Source of the DNA: Novosphingobium sediminis
GTDB taxonomy: Bacteria; Pseudomonadota; Alphaproteobacteria; Sphingomonadales; Sphingomonadaceae
Direction of reading: 5' to 3'
DNA length: 64,000 nucleotides
Assembly (NCBI RefSeq): GCF_007991615.1
Contig: NZ_BJYR01000014.1
Coordinates: 16,289 to 80,288, forward strand
In this document: piece after piece, positions 26,751-36,333 of the stretch
Layout of the letters: the number at the start of each line of letters is the position of its first letter
How positions within the stretch are numbered: position 1 is the first letter of the stretch
Program-made: the position numbers and the translations under genes
Notes under the pieces: generated by a model
The model's database searches: none
Told to the model about the DNA's origin: nothing
Seen by the model: only the letters and a program-made list of their open reading frames with translations

Positions 26751-26827
26751 CCGCTCACCCTGAGCCCGTCGAAGGGTGCTGGCGCGACTGTCGGGGATGA
26801 TGCTTCGACAAGCTCAGCATGAGCCGG
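26751..26827. repeat. REP-like inverted repeat element, copy 2
   Basis: The arms CCGCTCACCCTGAGCCCGTC (26751-26770) and GCTTCGACAAGCTCAGCATG (26802-26821) are the reverse complements, with few changes, of the right and left arms of copy 1 at 21277-21392. The two copies therefore lie in opposite orientations. It fills the gap between the small lipoprotein gene and the DUF2794 gene and may act as a bidirectional terminator or a mobile REP. Confidence 0.75.
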
Positions 26828-26859
26828 TTTGGAAAATGAAGCGGGGAAACGAGGCCGCC

Positions 26860-27228
26860 TCAATCCTCGACGATCTTCAGCAGCTTCCGCTCGAGCACGG
26901 ACAGCACTCCCGCAAGCTCGTGCCCGCGCTTCAGCACTTGCCCCGCCTCGCCATACAGCGTCCACATGCCCTGCTTGGCGCGCAGCGCGGGGCGCTTCTC
27001 GATGCGGGCGGAAGGGCGTTCCGCCGTCCGGCGAAAGGCCGCAAAACTCGCAGCATCCTTGTCAAAGCCCATGGCATAGTCGCGCCATTCGCCGGCAGCG
27101 ACCATGCGGCCATAGAGATCGAGAATGCGCTGCAGTTCCGCCCGATCGAAGCCGACCTGCGGTTCACCGCGCACGTTGGGAAAGCTCAGAACCGTGGGGC
27201 CGTTCGCCCCGTCACCGGCGCCGATCAC
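26860..27228 (-). CDS. DUF2794 domain protein
   Basis: A protein of 122 residues. FDRAELQRILDLYGRMVAAG then EWRDYAM, and RIEKRPALRAKQGMW, are the hallmarks of DUF2794, a small alphaproteobacterial family of unknown function. It starts two bases after the cysE stop on the same strand, so it is co-transcribed with cysE. Family members I recall lie in various conserved contexts; function is open. Confidence 0.85.
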   Translation of the reverse strand: MIGAGDGANGPTVLSFPNVRGEPQVGFDRAELQRILDLYGRMVAAGEWRDYAMGFDKDAASFAAFRRTAERPSARIEKRPALRAKQGMWTLYGEAGQVLKRGHELAGVLSVLERKLLKIVED

Positions 27229-27230
27229 GC

Positions 27231-27953
27231 TCAGCTGCGGCTCCTGCGCCGGTTGCCGCCACCGACCGGAGCGGGCGCATCGGTGCTCTCATCCTGCGCT
27301 GCGAGCAAGGCCGCGACTTGCGCCTTCAGCAGCGCAACTTCGGATTCGAGTTCGTCCACCCGAGTGCCGCCGGTCGGCTCGCACGGCTCCTTGCAGGGCG
27401 TGCCATAGGGGATGAAGTCCTTGAGCCAGGTCTCCACCGGCACCAGCGTGGAGCGCGCCTTGAGGCCGACCATGGTCGCGCCTTCAGGCACGTCCTCCGT
27501 CACCACGGCATTGGCGCCGACACGGGCGCGCGGTCCGACCGTGATGGGACCGAGGATCTGCGCACCCGAACCGATGATCGCATTGTCGCTCAGCGTCGGG
27601 TGGCGCTTGCCGGGAACGCCGTTGGCGGGGTTGGTGCCGCCCAGCGTCACGCACTGGTAGATCGTCACGTTGTCGCCGATCTCGGCGGTTTCGCCGATCA
27701 CGGTGAAGCCATGGTCGATGAACAGGTGCTTCCCGATCTTCGCACCCGGATGGATGTCGATGCCCGTGAAGAATCGCGCCAGATGATTGACGAACCGCGC
27801 AAGGAAAAACAGCCGCTGCGTGAACAGCCAGTGCGCCACGCGGTGGAAACCGACGGCATGGAGCCCCGGATAAAGCAGGATTTCCCAGCGCGAACGCGGC
27901 GCAGGGTCACGTGCGCGGATCGAGTCCAGATAGGCAATAAGGCTGTCGAACAT
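27231..27953 (-). CDS. cysE: Serine O-acetyltransferase (CysE/EpsC type)
   Basis: A protein of 240 residues. The N-terminal helical domain is followed by a left-handed beta-helix: [20 protein letters not shown], then [16 protein letters not shown] and the loop [15 protein letters not shown]. It makes O-acetylserine from serine and acetyl-CoA for cysteine synthesis. The C-terminus adds a coiled-coil tail (about 205-240, [20 protein letters not shown]) that E. coli CysE lacks. It is the first gene of a pair with the DUF2794 gene. Confidence 0.93.
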   Translation of the reverse strand: MFDSLIAYLDSIRARDPAPRSRWEILLYPGLHAVGFHRVAHWLFTQRLFFLARFVNHLARFFTGIDIHPGAKIGKHLFIDHGFTVIGETAEIGDNVTIYQCVTLGGTNPANGVPGKRHPTLSDNAIIGSGAQILGPITVGPRARVGANAVVTEDVPEGATMVGLKARSTLVPVETWLKDFIPYGTPCKEPCEPTGGTRVDELESEVALLKAQVAALLAAQDESTDAPAPVGGGNRRRSRS

Positions 27954-27994
27954 GCGCGCAGATACCCCCGTTTGGGCTCCTAAATCAAGCGCGC

Positions 27995-28621
27995 CTAGAG
28001 AAGCCTAGGTTGCCGCTCGGCTTCGGGTACACCGTGTACCCTCTCGGCCAGAGCGTCGCGCGCAAGGGATATGGTGACGGCTGCCTTGCGCTCAAGGGAC
28101 AGGCGATCAATTGTTTCTACCAGCGCCTCGGCCGCGGCATGGCTGCGTTCCAGCCGGGGCAGGATATAGGCGAGCACCGCCTCGCCCAATGCCAGCCCGC
28201 GCCGCGCCGCATGGGTTTCGACCAGCGCGCGCAGCAGTTCGTCATCCGGTGCGCCGATCTCGATCATCAGCGCCGCGCCCAGCCGCGAGGCAAGGTCCGG
28301 CAGCGTCACGGCCCAGGCACCTGGCGCCTTGTTCGAAACGATCAGCAGCGGCCGCCCATCCGCCTGCGCGCGGTTCCAGCGGTGGAACACCGCGTCCTCG
28401 GGCAGGCTGTCGGCATCATCGAGCACATCGCCCAGCCCGCTCGCGGCGAACCAGCGCGCCAGCAGGCTCTTGCCCGAACGCGGCGGCCCCGCCAGCACGG
28501 CCGCACGGAACGGCCATTCCGCCGCGCCAGCCAGCAGCGCCAGCACCGGCTCGAGGCTCGGACCGGTCAGGACCGCATCGGCGCTGGTCGCCGTTACGAG
28601 AGGCAGGGCAATCTGGCTCAT
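27995..28621 (-). CDS. hdaA: DnaA regulatory inactivator HdaA
   Basis: A protein of 208 residues. It begins MSQIALPLV, a beta-clamp-binding peptide (QxxLPL). An AAA+ domain follows with Walker A GPPRSGKS and a DDAD Walker B-like segment. Hda/HdaA docks on the replicative clamp and stimulates ATP hydrolysis by DnaA to prevent over-initiation. It starts three bases after the end of the DUF2066-like gene on the same strand, and near purMN, an order also known in other alphaproteobacteria. Confidence 0.9.
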   Translation of the reverse strand: MSQIALPLVTATSADAVLTGPSLEPVLALLAGAAEWPFRAAVLAGPPRSGKSLLARWFAASGLGDVLDDADSLPEDAVFHRWNRAQADGRPLLIVSNKAPGAWAVTLPDLASRLGAALMIEIGAPDDELLRALVETHAARRGLALGEAVLAYILPRLERSHAAAEALVETIDRLSLERKAAVTISLARDALAERVHGVPEAERQPRLL

Positions 28622-28624
28622 GTC

Positions 28625-29932
28625 CTACTTGCGGATGGAGAGCGCGCCGGCCCCTTGGGTCACGCGCCAACCCTGCGCACGCAGCGCGGCGGCAAGGGCA
28701 TCGATATCGCCGGTGAAGGTCACACGCATCACCGATGTCCCGCCGATGGCAAGGCTGGAGGTTGCCGCCTCCTTGACCCCGTCGACCCGGCGCACCGCAG
28801 CGATGCCGGCATCGACAGCCGCCGCATCCGGTGTGGCAAACTGCACCGTCACCATGGTCGTCGGGACCGCCGCCGTTGTAGCAGCCGCATCAGGCCCCGC
28901 CGCCGATGTAGCGGAGGGCGCAGGGCCGAGCTTCGCGACAATGCTGTCAACCAGCGCAGGATCAAGATCCGGGCGCATCGACAGCGAGGAATCGGGCGCG
29001 AGTTGCCCAGCGGCCAGCGCGCCGGCGTAAAGCCCATCGAGCCGGGTGATCGCTTCCGCCAGCATCTGGGGCAGCTTGTCCTCGGAAGGTGCGGTCAGCT
29101 CGAAGCTGCCGATGAACTTGTTGTCCGGTCCGCGCCGCGCGGTGAAAATGCCGTGCACCGGGCCGCCCGGCCAGCTCCGCTCCAGCCTCGCGATCGGCAT
29201 GATAACGTCTGCGGCGCCGAACGAATCGAGCACCAGCCGCCACCAGTTGCGGCTGCGGCGGCTGATCTGCCCGGCGGTCAACAGCAGCGAATCCGCGCCC
29301 GCGCCATTGGGGCGCACATAATCGATCACGCTGGAGCCGGTGCGAAACTCGGCCCAGGCCTTCTGCCAGGGGGTGCGCGTCTCGAACACCGAGGTAACGC
29401 CGCCCTCGATCAGCACCGGGATCACCAGCATCGGCGCGGAATGCGCGATCTGTCCCTGCATGCCGAGGTAGCTGCTGGTTCGCGTGCGATCGAAGATCAC
29501 GCCAAGGGTCGCGATATAGCGGTGCGGGCCGATCTGCTCCTGCCCGACGACAACGGCAGAGACCATGCCGTCAATCGTCGCGGCATCGAGCGCGGGGGCA
29601 GCGCCGCCACCCAGCCCGTTGGACTTCCATAGCTTCTCCCACGCCAGCCGCTGCGCTTCCTTCCAGCCGTTGGCGCGGGCTTCTTCGGCGGTCTTGCCGG
29701 TTGTGTTGACCTCGATCCCGCTCACTTCGAAGTCGCCATTGCTGGCAATCGGCGCGATGCCGCGGTCGCCCTCGATCTGCGCATAGATCGCCGCGCCGCC
29801 GCCCGCGAGGACGAGGCCAAACGCGGCGAACAAGCCCAGCCGCGCCTTGCGCGAAAGGTTCAGCGGCAGGATCAGCTTGGGCAAGGATGGGCGCAGGGCG
29901 GCCAAGGGAACTCCATTCGGGGACGCATGCAT
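28625..29932 (-). CDS. DUF2066-like membrane-anchored protein
   Basis: A protein of about 435 residues with one N-terminal membrane segment (about 30-50, [19 protein letters not shown]). The periplasmic region contains an [20 protein letters not shown] block typical of DUF2066 proteins and a C-terminal small alpha-beta domain. Function unknown. ATG 29932 has no visible ribosome-binding site; TTG 29905 has GGAG five bases upstream and may be the true start. It is divergent from purM (about 90 bases) and probably co-transcribed with hdaA. Confidence 0.7.
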   Translation of the reverse strand: MHASPNGVPLAALRPSLPKLILPLNLSRKARLGLFAAFGLVLAGGGAAIYAQIEGDRGIAPIASNGDFEVSGIEVNTTGKTAEEARANGWKEAQRLAWEKLWKSNGLGGGAAPALDAATIDGMVSAVVVGQEQIGPHRYIATLGVIFDRTRTSSYLGMQGQIAHSAPMLVIPVLIEGGVTSVFETRTPWQKAWAEFRTGSSVIDYVRPNGAGADSLLLTAGQISRRSRNWWRLVLDSFGAADVIMPIARLERSWPGGPVHGIFTARRGPDNKFIGSFELTAPSEDKLPQMLAEAITRLDGLYAGALAAGQLAPDSSLSMRPDLDPALVDSIVAKLGPAPSATSAAGPDAAATTAAVPTTMVTVQFATPDAAAVDAGIAAVRRVDGVKEAATSSLAIGGTSVMRVTFTGDIDALAAALRAQGWRVTQGAGALSIRK

Positions 29933-30024
29933 GCGCTGGTATCTGGCGCGTGCCAATCGGCTGGCTGCGCTTTTGCCCAAAGGCAAGTGGAAATCCAAGC
30001 GGGAAAGCGCTAGGCGCGTGCCCC

Positions 30025-31131
30025 ATGGCTTCCAACGACGAAACGCAGCAGTCCTATTCCTACGCCAAGGCCGGGGTGGACATCGCCGCCGGCAATGCGC
30101 TGGTGAAGGCAATCGGCCCCCTTGCGAAGATGACCGCGCGCCCCGGTGCGGATGCCGAGCTCGGCGGCTTCGGTGCGTTCTTCGATCTCAAGGCGGCCGG
30201 TTACAAGGATCCGTTGCTGGTCGCGGGCAACGACGGCGTCGGCACCAAGGTCAAGCTCGCGATCGACCATGATCGCCACGACGCGATCGGCATCGATCTC
30301 GTCGCCATGTGCGTCAACGATCTCATCGTTCAGGGCGCGGAGCCACTGTTCTTCCTCGATTATTTCGCCACCGGCAAGCTTGATACCGGGGTTGCCGAGC
30401 GGGTTGTCGCCGGCATTGCAGAAGGTTGCCGCATGGCAGGCTGCGCGCTTATCGGCGGCGAGACGGCGGAGATGCCCGGCATGTATGCAGCGGGCGACTA
30501 CGATCTCGCGGGCTTCTGCGTCGGCGCGGTCGAGCGCGGCGAACAATTGACCGGCGACCGGGTTGCAGAAGGCGATGTGCTGATCGGCCTTGCCTCCTCG
30601 GGCGTCCATTCCAACGGCTATTCGCTCGTCCGCCGCCTCGCTGCCGACAAAGGCTGGAAGCTCGAACGCCCCGCGCTGTTCGATAACGAACGCCTGCTGA
30701 TCGACTACCTGATCGAGCCCACCCGCATCTATGTGAAGAGCCTGCTGCCCTTCATCCGCAGCGGCAGGATCAACGCGCTGGCCCACATCACCGGCGGCGG
30801 TCTCCTCGAAAACGTCCCCCGCGTGCTGCCCAAGGGCCTCCACGCCCGGATCAACGCCGATGCGTGGGAACAGCCGCGCCTGATGGCCTTCCTTCAGGCG
30901 CAAGGCGCAATCGAGCCCGGCGAAATGGCGCGCACGTTCAACTGCGGCGTCGGCATGATCCTCGCGGTCAATCCCGCCGAAGCGCCCTCCCTGATCGCAG
31001 ACCTCATCGCCGCTGGCGAAACCGCCTTCACCGTGGGTGAAATCGTCGCGGGCGAAAAGGGCTGCACCGTCACCGGCAGCGCCGAGGCATGGAGCGCGCG
31101 CGAGGCTTGGGAAGCAGCGCACTTTGGCTGA
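30025..31131 (+). CDS. purM: Phosphoribosylformylglycinamidine cyclo-ligase
   Basis: A protein of 368 residues. [39 protein letters not shown] and [15 protein letters not shown] are the usual PurM blocks. It makes aminoimidazole ribonucleotide, step five of purine synthesis. ATG 30025 is chosen by homology. The next gene, purN, begins inside its last codons, so the two are translationally coupled. Confidence 0.97.
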   Translation: MASNDETQQSYSYAKAGVDIAAGNALVKAIGPLAKMTARPGADAELGGFGAFFDLKAAGYKDPLLVAGNDGVGTKVKLAIDHDRHDAIGIDLVAMCVNDLIVQGAEPLFFLDYFATGKLDTGVAERVVAGIAEGCRMAGCALIGGETAEMPGMYAAGDYDLAGFCVGAVERGEQLTGDRVAEGDVLIGLASSGVHSNGYSLVRRLAADKGWKLERPALFDNERLLIDYLIEPTRIYVKSLLPFIRSGRINALAHITGGGLLENVPRVLPKGLHARINADAWEQPRLMAFLQAQGAIEPGEMARTFNCGVGMILAVNPAEAPSLIADLIAAGETAFTVGEIVAGEKGCTVTGSAEAWSAREAWEAAHFG

Positions 31132-32068
31132 ACAGCGCGCCAGGGTCGCCGTCTTCATTTCCGGCAGCGGCACCAATATGGCCGCGCTGCTCTACGCGAG
31201 CCGGCTGCCCGACTGTCCCTACGAAATCGTCCTCGTCCTCTCCAACAACCCTGAAGCCGGCGGCCTCAAGCTCGCCGCGGCTGAAGGCATCCCCACCTTC
31301 GTCCTCCCCCACAAGGGCGTGCCGCGTGCCGAGCACGACGCGGCGATGGAGAGCGAAGTGCGCCGCCACGGTGCACGGTGGATCGCGCTTGCAGGTTACA
31401 TGCGCATCCTCAGCCCTGATTTCGTGGCGCGCTGGGAAGGGCGGATGGTCAATATCCACCCGTCGCTGCTGCCCAAGTATACCGGCCTCCACACCCATGA
31501 GCGCGCGATTGCGGCAGGCGATACGCACGCCGGCTGCACCGTCCACCTCGTCACCGCCGATCTCGATGAAGGCCCGGTGCTCGGCCAGATCGCGGTCGCC
31601 ATCCTGCCCGGCGATACGCCCGATGCGCTCGCCGCCCGCGTCCTTTTCGCCGAGCACCAACTCTACGCCCGCTGCCTGGCGCAGCTCGTCACGCGTGAGG
31701 CCGATCCGGCGTGGCTAACCGCACAAGTCCGCGAACGGGCGATGCAACTCCCCGAAGCCGAGGAAAGCCTGAGCCACGGCATGGCCTGCTTCGGCATCGT
31801 CAAAGGCAAGAAGTTTGCTTACGTGGCCACCAACCACCACCATGACGGGCGCAACGCGCTGCTGGTCAAGATCAGCGGAGCCGACGAGCAGGAACAGCTC
31901 ATCGAAAGCGATCCCGAGCGCTTCTTCCGCCCCGCCTATTTCGGCGACGGCTGGATAGGTATTCGTATTGACCTCGGCGACGTGGACTGGGACGACATCG
32001 CCGAATGGCTGCGCCGCTCGTGGCAAGCCGTCGCGCCGCGCAGACTTGCCGCGATGATGGAATTCTAG
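31124..32068 (+). CDS. purN: PurN glycinamide ribonucleotide transformylase fused to a YjbR/MmcQ-like domain
   Basis: A protein of 314 residues instead of about 200. Residues 1-190 are Pur[11 protein letters not shown], then [14 protein letters not shown] with catalytic Asn110 and His112, and TADLDEGPV with Asp148. Residues about 200-314 read as a MmcQ/YjbR domain ([20 protein letters not shown], then [19 protein letters not shown]). There is no stop between them. The TTG start 31124 overlaps the purM end by eight bases; the frame has no ATG at a fitting position. The added domain has no agreed function; members are sometimes called DNA-binding. Confidence 0.9.
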   Translation: MAEQRARVAVFISGSGTNMAALLYASRLPDCPYEIVLVLSNNPEAGGLKLAAAEGIPTFVLPHKGVPRAEHDAAMESEVRRHGARWIALAGYMRILSPDFVARWEGRMVNIHPSLLPKYTGLHTHERAIAAGDTHAGCTVHLVTADLDEGPVLGQIAVAILPGDTPDALAARVLFAEHQLYARCLAQLVTREADPAWLTAQVRERAMQLPEAEESLSHGMACFGIVKGKKFAYVATNHHHDGRNALLVKISGADEQEQLIESDPERFFRPAYFGDGWIGIRIDLGDVDWDDIAEWLRRSWQAVAPRRLAAMMEF

Positions 32069-32079
32069 GCTCCAGACCC

Positions 32080-33228
32080 ATGCCCTCAAGCGCTTTGACC
32101 CCGCTCCAGCGCGTTTATCTCCACTCCGGCCTGCAATCGTTTGTTGAGGCCAGTGGCGGCATCTTCATCGCCGGCTTCCTCGTCAGCCGCGGGTTCTCCT
32201 ATCCCGCCGCGCTTGCCAGCTTCGCGATGATCGTGCTCTCGCGCTTCGTGCTGCGCCCGCTGGTGCTGCCGCTGGCGCTGCGGTGGGGATTGCTCGGCAC
32301 CCTGCTCACCGGCGTCGCGATTCGGGCAGTCAGCTTTGCGCTGCTTCCCTTCGTCACCGGCGTCGGCCCGCTGCTAGCGCTGTTCCTCGGCGTCAGTGGG
32401 ATCGGCGGCGTGCTTTACTGGACGTCGTGGCACGCCGTGATGCCAAGCCTCATGGAAACCGGCAAAGGCGGGCAACAGGTCAGCATCCAGCAGGCAACCA
32501 GCGCGGTTGTCGGCATCGTCGCGCCTGCCGTGGGCGGCGTGCTGCTCGCTGTCGCCGGTCCCGTCCCCGCGTTCCTCGCCATCGCCGCACTGCAATTGGC
32601 AACCGCGCTGCCACTGATCGGCGCGCCCAATCCTTCGGTCGATCCCAACGCCCAGCTCGACCGCGCCGTCGCAGCCCATGCGCGGCGGCTCTATCTTGGC
32701 GAAGGCTTCCACTCCGGCTGCAGCGTGATGATCTGGAACCTCGCCCTGTTCGCCTCGCTGGGCGAACATTTCGATGCGTTCGGCGGCGCGATTGCAGCGG
32801 CCGGAGTCGCGGCGGCCATCGGCAGCCTCGTCGTCGGCCGCCTGATCGATACCGGCCGCCCGCGCCACTCGCTCGCGGTGGCCTATGGCGCCGCCGCGTT
32901 CGCGCTGGTGCTGAAGGGCGCAGCCTTCGCGCACCCGGTGCTCGCCGTGGTGGCGACCGCACTCGGCGCCCTCGTCGTGCCGATGACGGCGACTGCCATG
33001 CTCGCCCCGCTCTATGCCATGGCCCGGCAGAGCCCCTGCGTGCTTCGCTTTTCGATGGCAACCGAAGGCGGCTGGGATCTCGGCTGCGCCTCAGCCTGCC
33101 TGATTTCCGCCGCCCTGCTGGCATCAGGCGCCAGCTTCCGCCTGCCTATCCTGCTCGGCCTCGCCGCAATCGCCGCAATGGCCTCGATGCTCAACACCTG
33201 GTACGCCCGCCAACCGGCAGCGGCCTGA
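32080..33228 (+). CDS. MFS transporter
   Basis: A protein of 382 residues with ten to twelve hydrophobic helices (for example LALFLGVSGIGGVLYW). A weak motif A occurs between the halves (GRLIDTGRPRHSLAVAYG). This is a major facilitator of unknown substrate. ATG 32080 lies 11 bases after the purN stop, so it may share the purMN transcript. It is the last chromosomal gene before the left end of the putative island. Confidence 0.75.
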   Translation: MPSSALTPLQRVYLHSGLQSFVEASGGIFIAGFLVSRGFSYPAALASFAMIVLSRFVLRPLVLPLALRWGLLGTLLTGVAIRAVSFALLPFVTGVGPLLALFLGVSGIGGVLYWTSWHAVMPSLMETGKGGQQVSIQQATSAVVGIVAPAVGGVLLAVAGPVPAFLAIAALQLATALPLIGAPNPSVDPNAQLDRAVAAHARRLYLGEGFHSGCSVMIWNLALFASLGEHFDAFGGAIAAAGVAAAIGSLVVGRLIDTGRPRHSLAVAYGAAAFALVLKGAAFAHPVLAVVATALGALVVPMTATAMLAPLYAMARQSPCVLRFSMATEGGWDLGCASACLISAALLASGASFRLPILLGLAAIAAMASMLNTWYARQPAAA

Positions 33229-33573
33229 CGTATTCCAATCTGGTATCCGAGGAAGTTTCCAACCCTGCAAAGTAGCTGAAATATGACGCTATTTTGGGGA
33301 AGTGGTGCCGGGGACGGAGTCCCCTATAGGGCTTAAATAATTGGGAAAGTGCTCTTAAATAAGATCGTGATGGTATCGATATCCATCAAAAATACCATCA
33401 GACTGCAGTTTATACCCGGTTCGATTCCAATTTGCGTCCAAATGGTGTTTTATGGCGACGAATGGATTGCTGATAGCATTATCAGTCGCCAGTGCGAAGT
33501 CTCACAGTTTTTTGCCAGACTTGAGCCGATGAGCGGTTCGCTAAGCGCGAAAGTTTTCAATCGCTAGCCACCC
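33229..33573. other. Intergenic, AT-richer left junction of the putative island
   Basis: No gene is seen in these 345 bases. The stretch 33230-33440 is visibly AT-richer than its surroundings. It holds a tRNA-Phe 3'-end fragment (33303-33321), GATGGTATC (33369-33377) and ATACCATC (33392-33399), the last two mirrored near the integrase start at the other end. Confidence 0.7.
33303..33321. repeat. Candidate attL: 19-nt copy of the tRNA-Phe 3' end
   Basis: TGGTGCCGGGGACGGAGTC matches TGGTGCCCGGGGACGGAGTC at 53022-53041 (CCA end plus acceptor and T-arm of tRNA-Phe, minus strand) except for one missing C. It is in the same orientation, as expected for direct repeats left by integration into a tRNA 3' end. 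The sequence past base 33321 diverges at once. Confidence 0.6.
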
Positions 33574-34164
33574 TCAGATCCCCATCTCGAACGGCAGCAC
33601 CTTTGTGATCGTGCGCTCAAGCTCGAGCGGCTCTTTTCCCTTTGGCTCGGGAGCTGGCGCTTTTCCGGCAGCCTGCCCTCTGGCGGCAGCGGCACCAAGC
33701 CGTTCGGTCACCTCCAGCGCGGACGTCTTGTCGCCGAGGTTGCGACCGATCCCCACCCCGACCTTGTCGCGGTTGTCGACGATCAGCGTTAGCTCATCGC
33801 GCAGCCGAGTGATCGTGACAAGGAAGTTCCGGGCCGAGAGCAGCTTACGGGTCTGACTGTCCATCACCGCGATGCCTTTGTCGGATGTCAGCCCCTGCGC
33901 CATGTGAGCGTTAAGCGCGTAGGCCAGATCGACCCGAGCCAGCATCGGGTCATCGCGCTTGAGGAGGTGCTCCATGCCAGCCGAGGTCTTCACCGCGACG
34001 CCCGCATCGGTGATAGCAGTGACCTTGGCTCGGTCCGCATTGATCAGCCCGCGCTGGTGATCGTTCGCGGTCCAGCGGATCAAGTCGCCGGTGTAGAGCG
34101 AGATCGGCTTGCGCTCATGAAGCTGGATGGCCTGGCTATCTCCGACAACGCCGAGGCGGCCAGC
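33574..34164 (-). pseudogene. Truncated conjugative relaxase (TraA/MobF-like) C-terminal fragment
   Basis: The C-terminal about 200 residues of a relaxase-helicase: SLYTGDLIRWTANDHQRGL, then DLAYALNAHMAQGLTSDKGI and VTITRLRDELTLIVD, as at the end of TrwC/TraA-type MobF relaxases. The frame stays open past TTG 34083 without any start or the N-terminal relaxase and Walker motifs, and its far end runs into the DUF4143 remnant on the other strand. It marks a former conjugative element inside the island. Confidence 0.7.
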
Positions 34165-34172
34165 TGACGCGA

Positions 34173-35082
34173 TTGGCGGGGCAGCTCGGCGGGCGTTACG
34201 GCGAGATCAATCTTTGGCCATTTCAAATAGGCGAATTGACTACGAATATCGCCACGAAGCCCGCGCCATTCGACTTCGGCGCGGTTGCGGCGCAAACAGC
34301 CGCGCGATCGCCATCGTCCATCCACCATGACGTTCAACAGCGGATATGGCTCCGGGGCGGTTTTCCTGACAGCTATCTCGCCGAAAGCGAGGAGGTCAGC
34401 CTCGAATGGCGATCGAATTACCTGCGCTCGCTCACCGACCCGGCGTTCATTCCCGAAGGGATGCTCGCGAGACCGGATTTGGTCGGGCCGATGTGGGAGC
34501 ATCTGGCCATCAATCAGGGCGAGCCGATGCTCGTGGACAAAGCCGCGCAGCGGCTCGGGTGCAAGGCCGATGTCGTGCGGGAACTCATCGCCCACTTGCG
34601 CATGACCCGGCTCATCCGCGAGCTGCGGCCGTGGTTTCCGAATGAAGGCAAGCGGATCGACAAGCCCGCGCGCTACTTCATCCGCGATAGCGGGTTGCTT
34701 CATGAGAACTGGAAATTCGCTGTCATTGACGACCTGCGCGCCAGTCCGCTTTGTGGAAAGAGCTGGGAAGGGTTCGTGCTCGAAGCTCTGTCCTCGCGCA
34801 TACCGAAGGCCGCCGAACTCTATTTCTATCGCAACGACAAACGGCAGGAGATCGATATCATCGTTGATTTCGGCGCAGGCCGACGCTGGGCGGTTGAGGT
34901 CAAGCTGGGCGAGGATACCTCGCCGAAAAGGCGGCTTCTACGAGGCGCTGGGCGAAGTGGCGGCTGAACGGGCGTTCGTGATCAATGGCGGACCTGAAAG
35001 CATCGAGGCCGGCAATGGTAAAGTCCCGATTTATTGCCTGCCGGATGCCCTTGCCCTGTTTGACCAGGCTGGGCGTGGCTAG
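34173..35082 (+). pseudogene. DUF4143-type AAA ATPase remnant, N-truncated and frameshifted
   Basis: WLRGGFPDSYLAESEEVSLE begins the recognisable part, then RDSGLLHENWKF, CGKSWEGFVLEAL and EIDIIVDFGAGRRWAVEVKL, the DUF4143 C-terminal nuclease-like core. The N-terminal AAA domain is missing. At AAAA near 34927-34930 the frame breaks; dropping one A lets it continue as GGFYEALGEVAAERAFVING to a stop at 35082. Intact members are ATPases often carried on mobile DNA. This copy is almost certainly non-functional. Confidence 0.75.
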
Positions 35083-35093
35083 GCTGGCAGGTG

Positions 35094-35267
35094 ATGTCCA
35101 TGAGCCCTGATATCCATGCTTTGTCCAAGCTGTCCGAGCGCGGCATTGCCCGAATGGACGATGGAGAAGCGCTCGCGCTTATCGCCAAACTCATAGACGG
35201 GTCGTTCGATGCGTCGTTTGAGCGGGGCGCGAAGCGCGCCCTTTGCTGCCAGGCGGTACCGCACTGA
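35094..35267 (+). CDS. Short ORF of 57 aa after the DUF4143 remnant, probably a fragment
   Basis: An open frame from ATG 35094 reads MSMSPDIHALSKLSERGIAR then MDDGEALALIAKLIDGSFDA, ending at a TGA at 35265-35267. The amphipathic helical pattern looks coding rather than random, and the start lies 12 bases after the DUF4143 stop. The end seems abrupt (CCQAVPH), so it is likely the head of a decayed gene. I do not recognise the family. The 279 bases that follow, up to 35547, contain no convincing gene. Confidence 0.35.
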   Translation: MSMSPDIHALSKLSERGIARMDDGEALALIAKLIDGSFDASFERGAKRALCCQAVPH

Positions 35268-35546
35268 ACGAATGGCGGGTTCTGACAAGAGCTGACACTC
35301 AACCTGCAGCATGGGAAAGACGGGTTTGTCCCACTTCGCGCCCTTCAGGAGAGCCGGCAACTGTCGACCAGACCCGTTCGCTCCACCATAGACCTTGGAC
35401 GTCCGCTCCGGGTGAAACCTGTCGTTGCCATCAGTCCGACATGTGGGCGGAGGGTGCTTTGATCGTGGCTGATTGAGGAACAGGCGGGTGAGGGAAATTT
35501 GCGCTATCCTCACTAGGATGAGTGCGCCACGGAAAGACGCAAACGA

Positions 35547-36326
35547 TCAGATGGCAAGCCAACTCTTCCAGATCATGTAGCAGGCAACGCAGAAGATCAG
35601 CGCGGCAAACACGGTGTTGAGCAGACCTTTGTGTGCCGCCAATCGGCGTGATGCAGCGGCGCCGACAAGGCCTCCGAGCACCCCGCCGCCGATGAACGCG
35701 GCCGCAAGGCCCCAATCGATCAGCCCCGAAGCCGCATAGTTGAGCGCAGTCGTCAGTCCGAAGGCAGCGACGGCAACAAGCGAGGAGCCGACTGCATTGA
35801 GCATCGGCATGCCGGTCGACGCCATCAGGCCCGGCACGATCAGGAAGCCGCCACCAATCCCGAAAAACCCGGAAAACAGACCCGTCGCGCTGCCGAAGGC
35901 GATCACCTTGGGTGCATTCTCCCGCCGGCATTCGACATTCGGGTTGCCCGTCTGACCGCGTCCTTTGAGCATCAACCCGCCGACCACCAGCATCAGCAGG
36001 GCGAACAGGAACAGCAGGCGCTGGCCGTCGAACGCCTTGCCGAGGCTCGATCCGGCATAGGCACCCGCCACGCCTGCAAGGGCATACATCCCAGCACAGC
36101 GCCACTTTACCGAGCCCTGCCGCGCATGCGGCACGAGATTGGCCCCGGCATTGGCAGCAACCGCCAGCGCGCTCGTGCCGATGGCCACGTGCGGCGAAGT
36201 GACGCCCACCAGATAGACCATCAGCGGGACGGCCAGGATCGAGCCGCCCCCGCCGACCAGACCGAGGGTGAAGCCCACCAGCGAGCCCGAAGCGCCGCCG
36301 AGGAGATACTGGAGGGGCTCGAGCAT
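35547..36326 (-). CDS. TauE/SafE family sulfite exporter of the sulfide operon
   Basis: A membrane protein of 259 residues with about eight helices and the duplicated glycine-rich signature (LGLVGGGGSILAVPLMVYLV and SGFFGIGGGFLIVPGL). It lies at the end of the sqr operon, seven bases after the persulfide-dioxygenase gene. TauE/SafE partners of BigR/Blh-type operons are thought to export the sulfite that persulfide dioxygenase makes. That role fits the neighbours but the substrate is inferred. Confidence 0.9.
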   Translation of the reverse strand: MLEPLQYLLGGASGSLVGFTLGLVGGGGSILAVPLMVYLVGVTSPHVAIGTSALAVAANAGANLVPHARQGSVKWRCAGMYALAGVAGAYAGSSLGKAFDGQRLLFLFALLMLVVGGLMLKGRGQTGNPNVECRRENAPKVIAFGSATGLFSGFFGIGGGFLIVPGLMASTGMPMLNAVGSSLVAVAAFGLTTALNYAASGLIDWGLAAAFIGGGVLGGLVGAAASRRLAAHKGLLNTVFAALIFCVACYMIWKSWLAI

Positions 36327-36333
36327 GACCGTG

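Noticed and set aside
33303..33321. A second tRNA-Phe gene at the left end
   Set aside because: Only about 19 bases of the 3' end are present; the rest of the cloverleaf is missing, so it is an att-like fragment.
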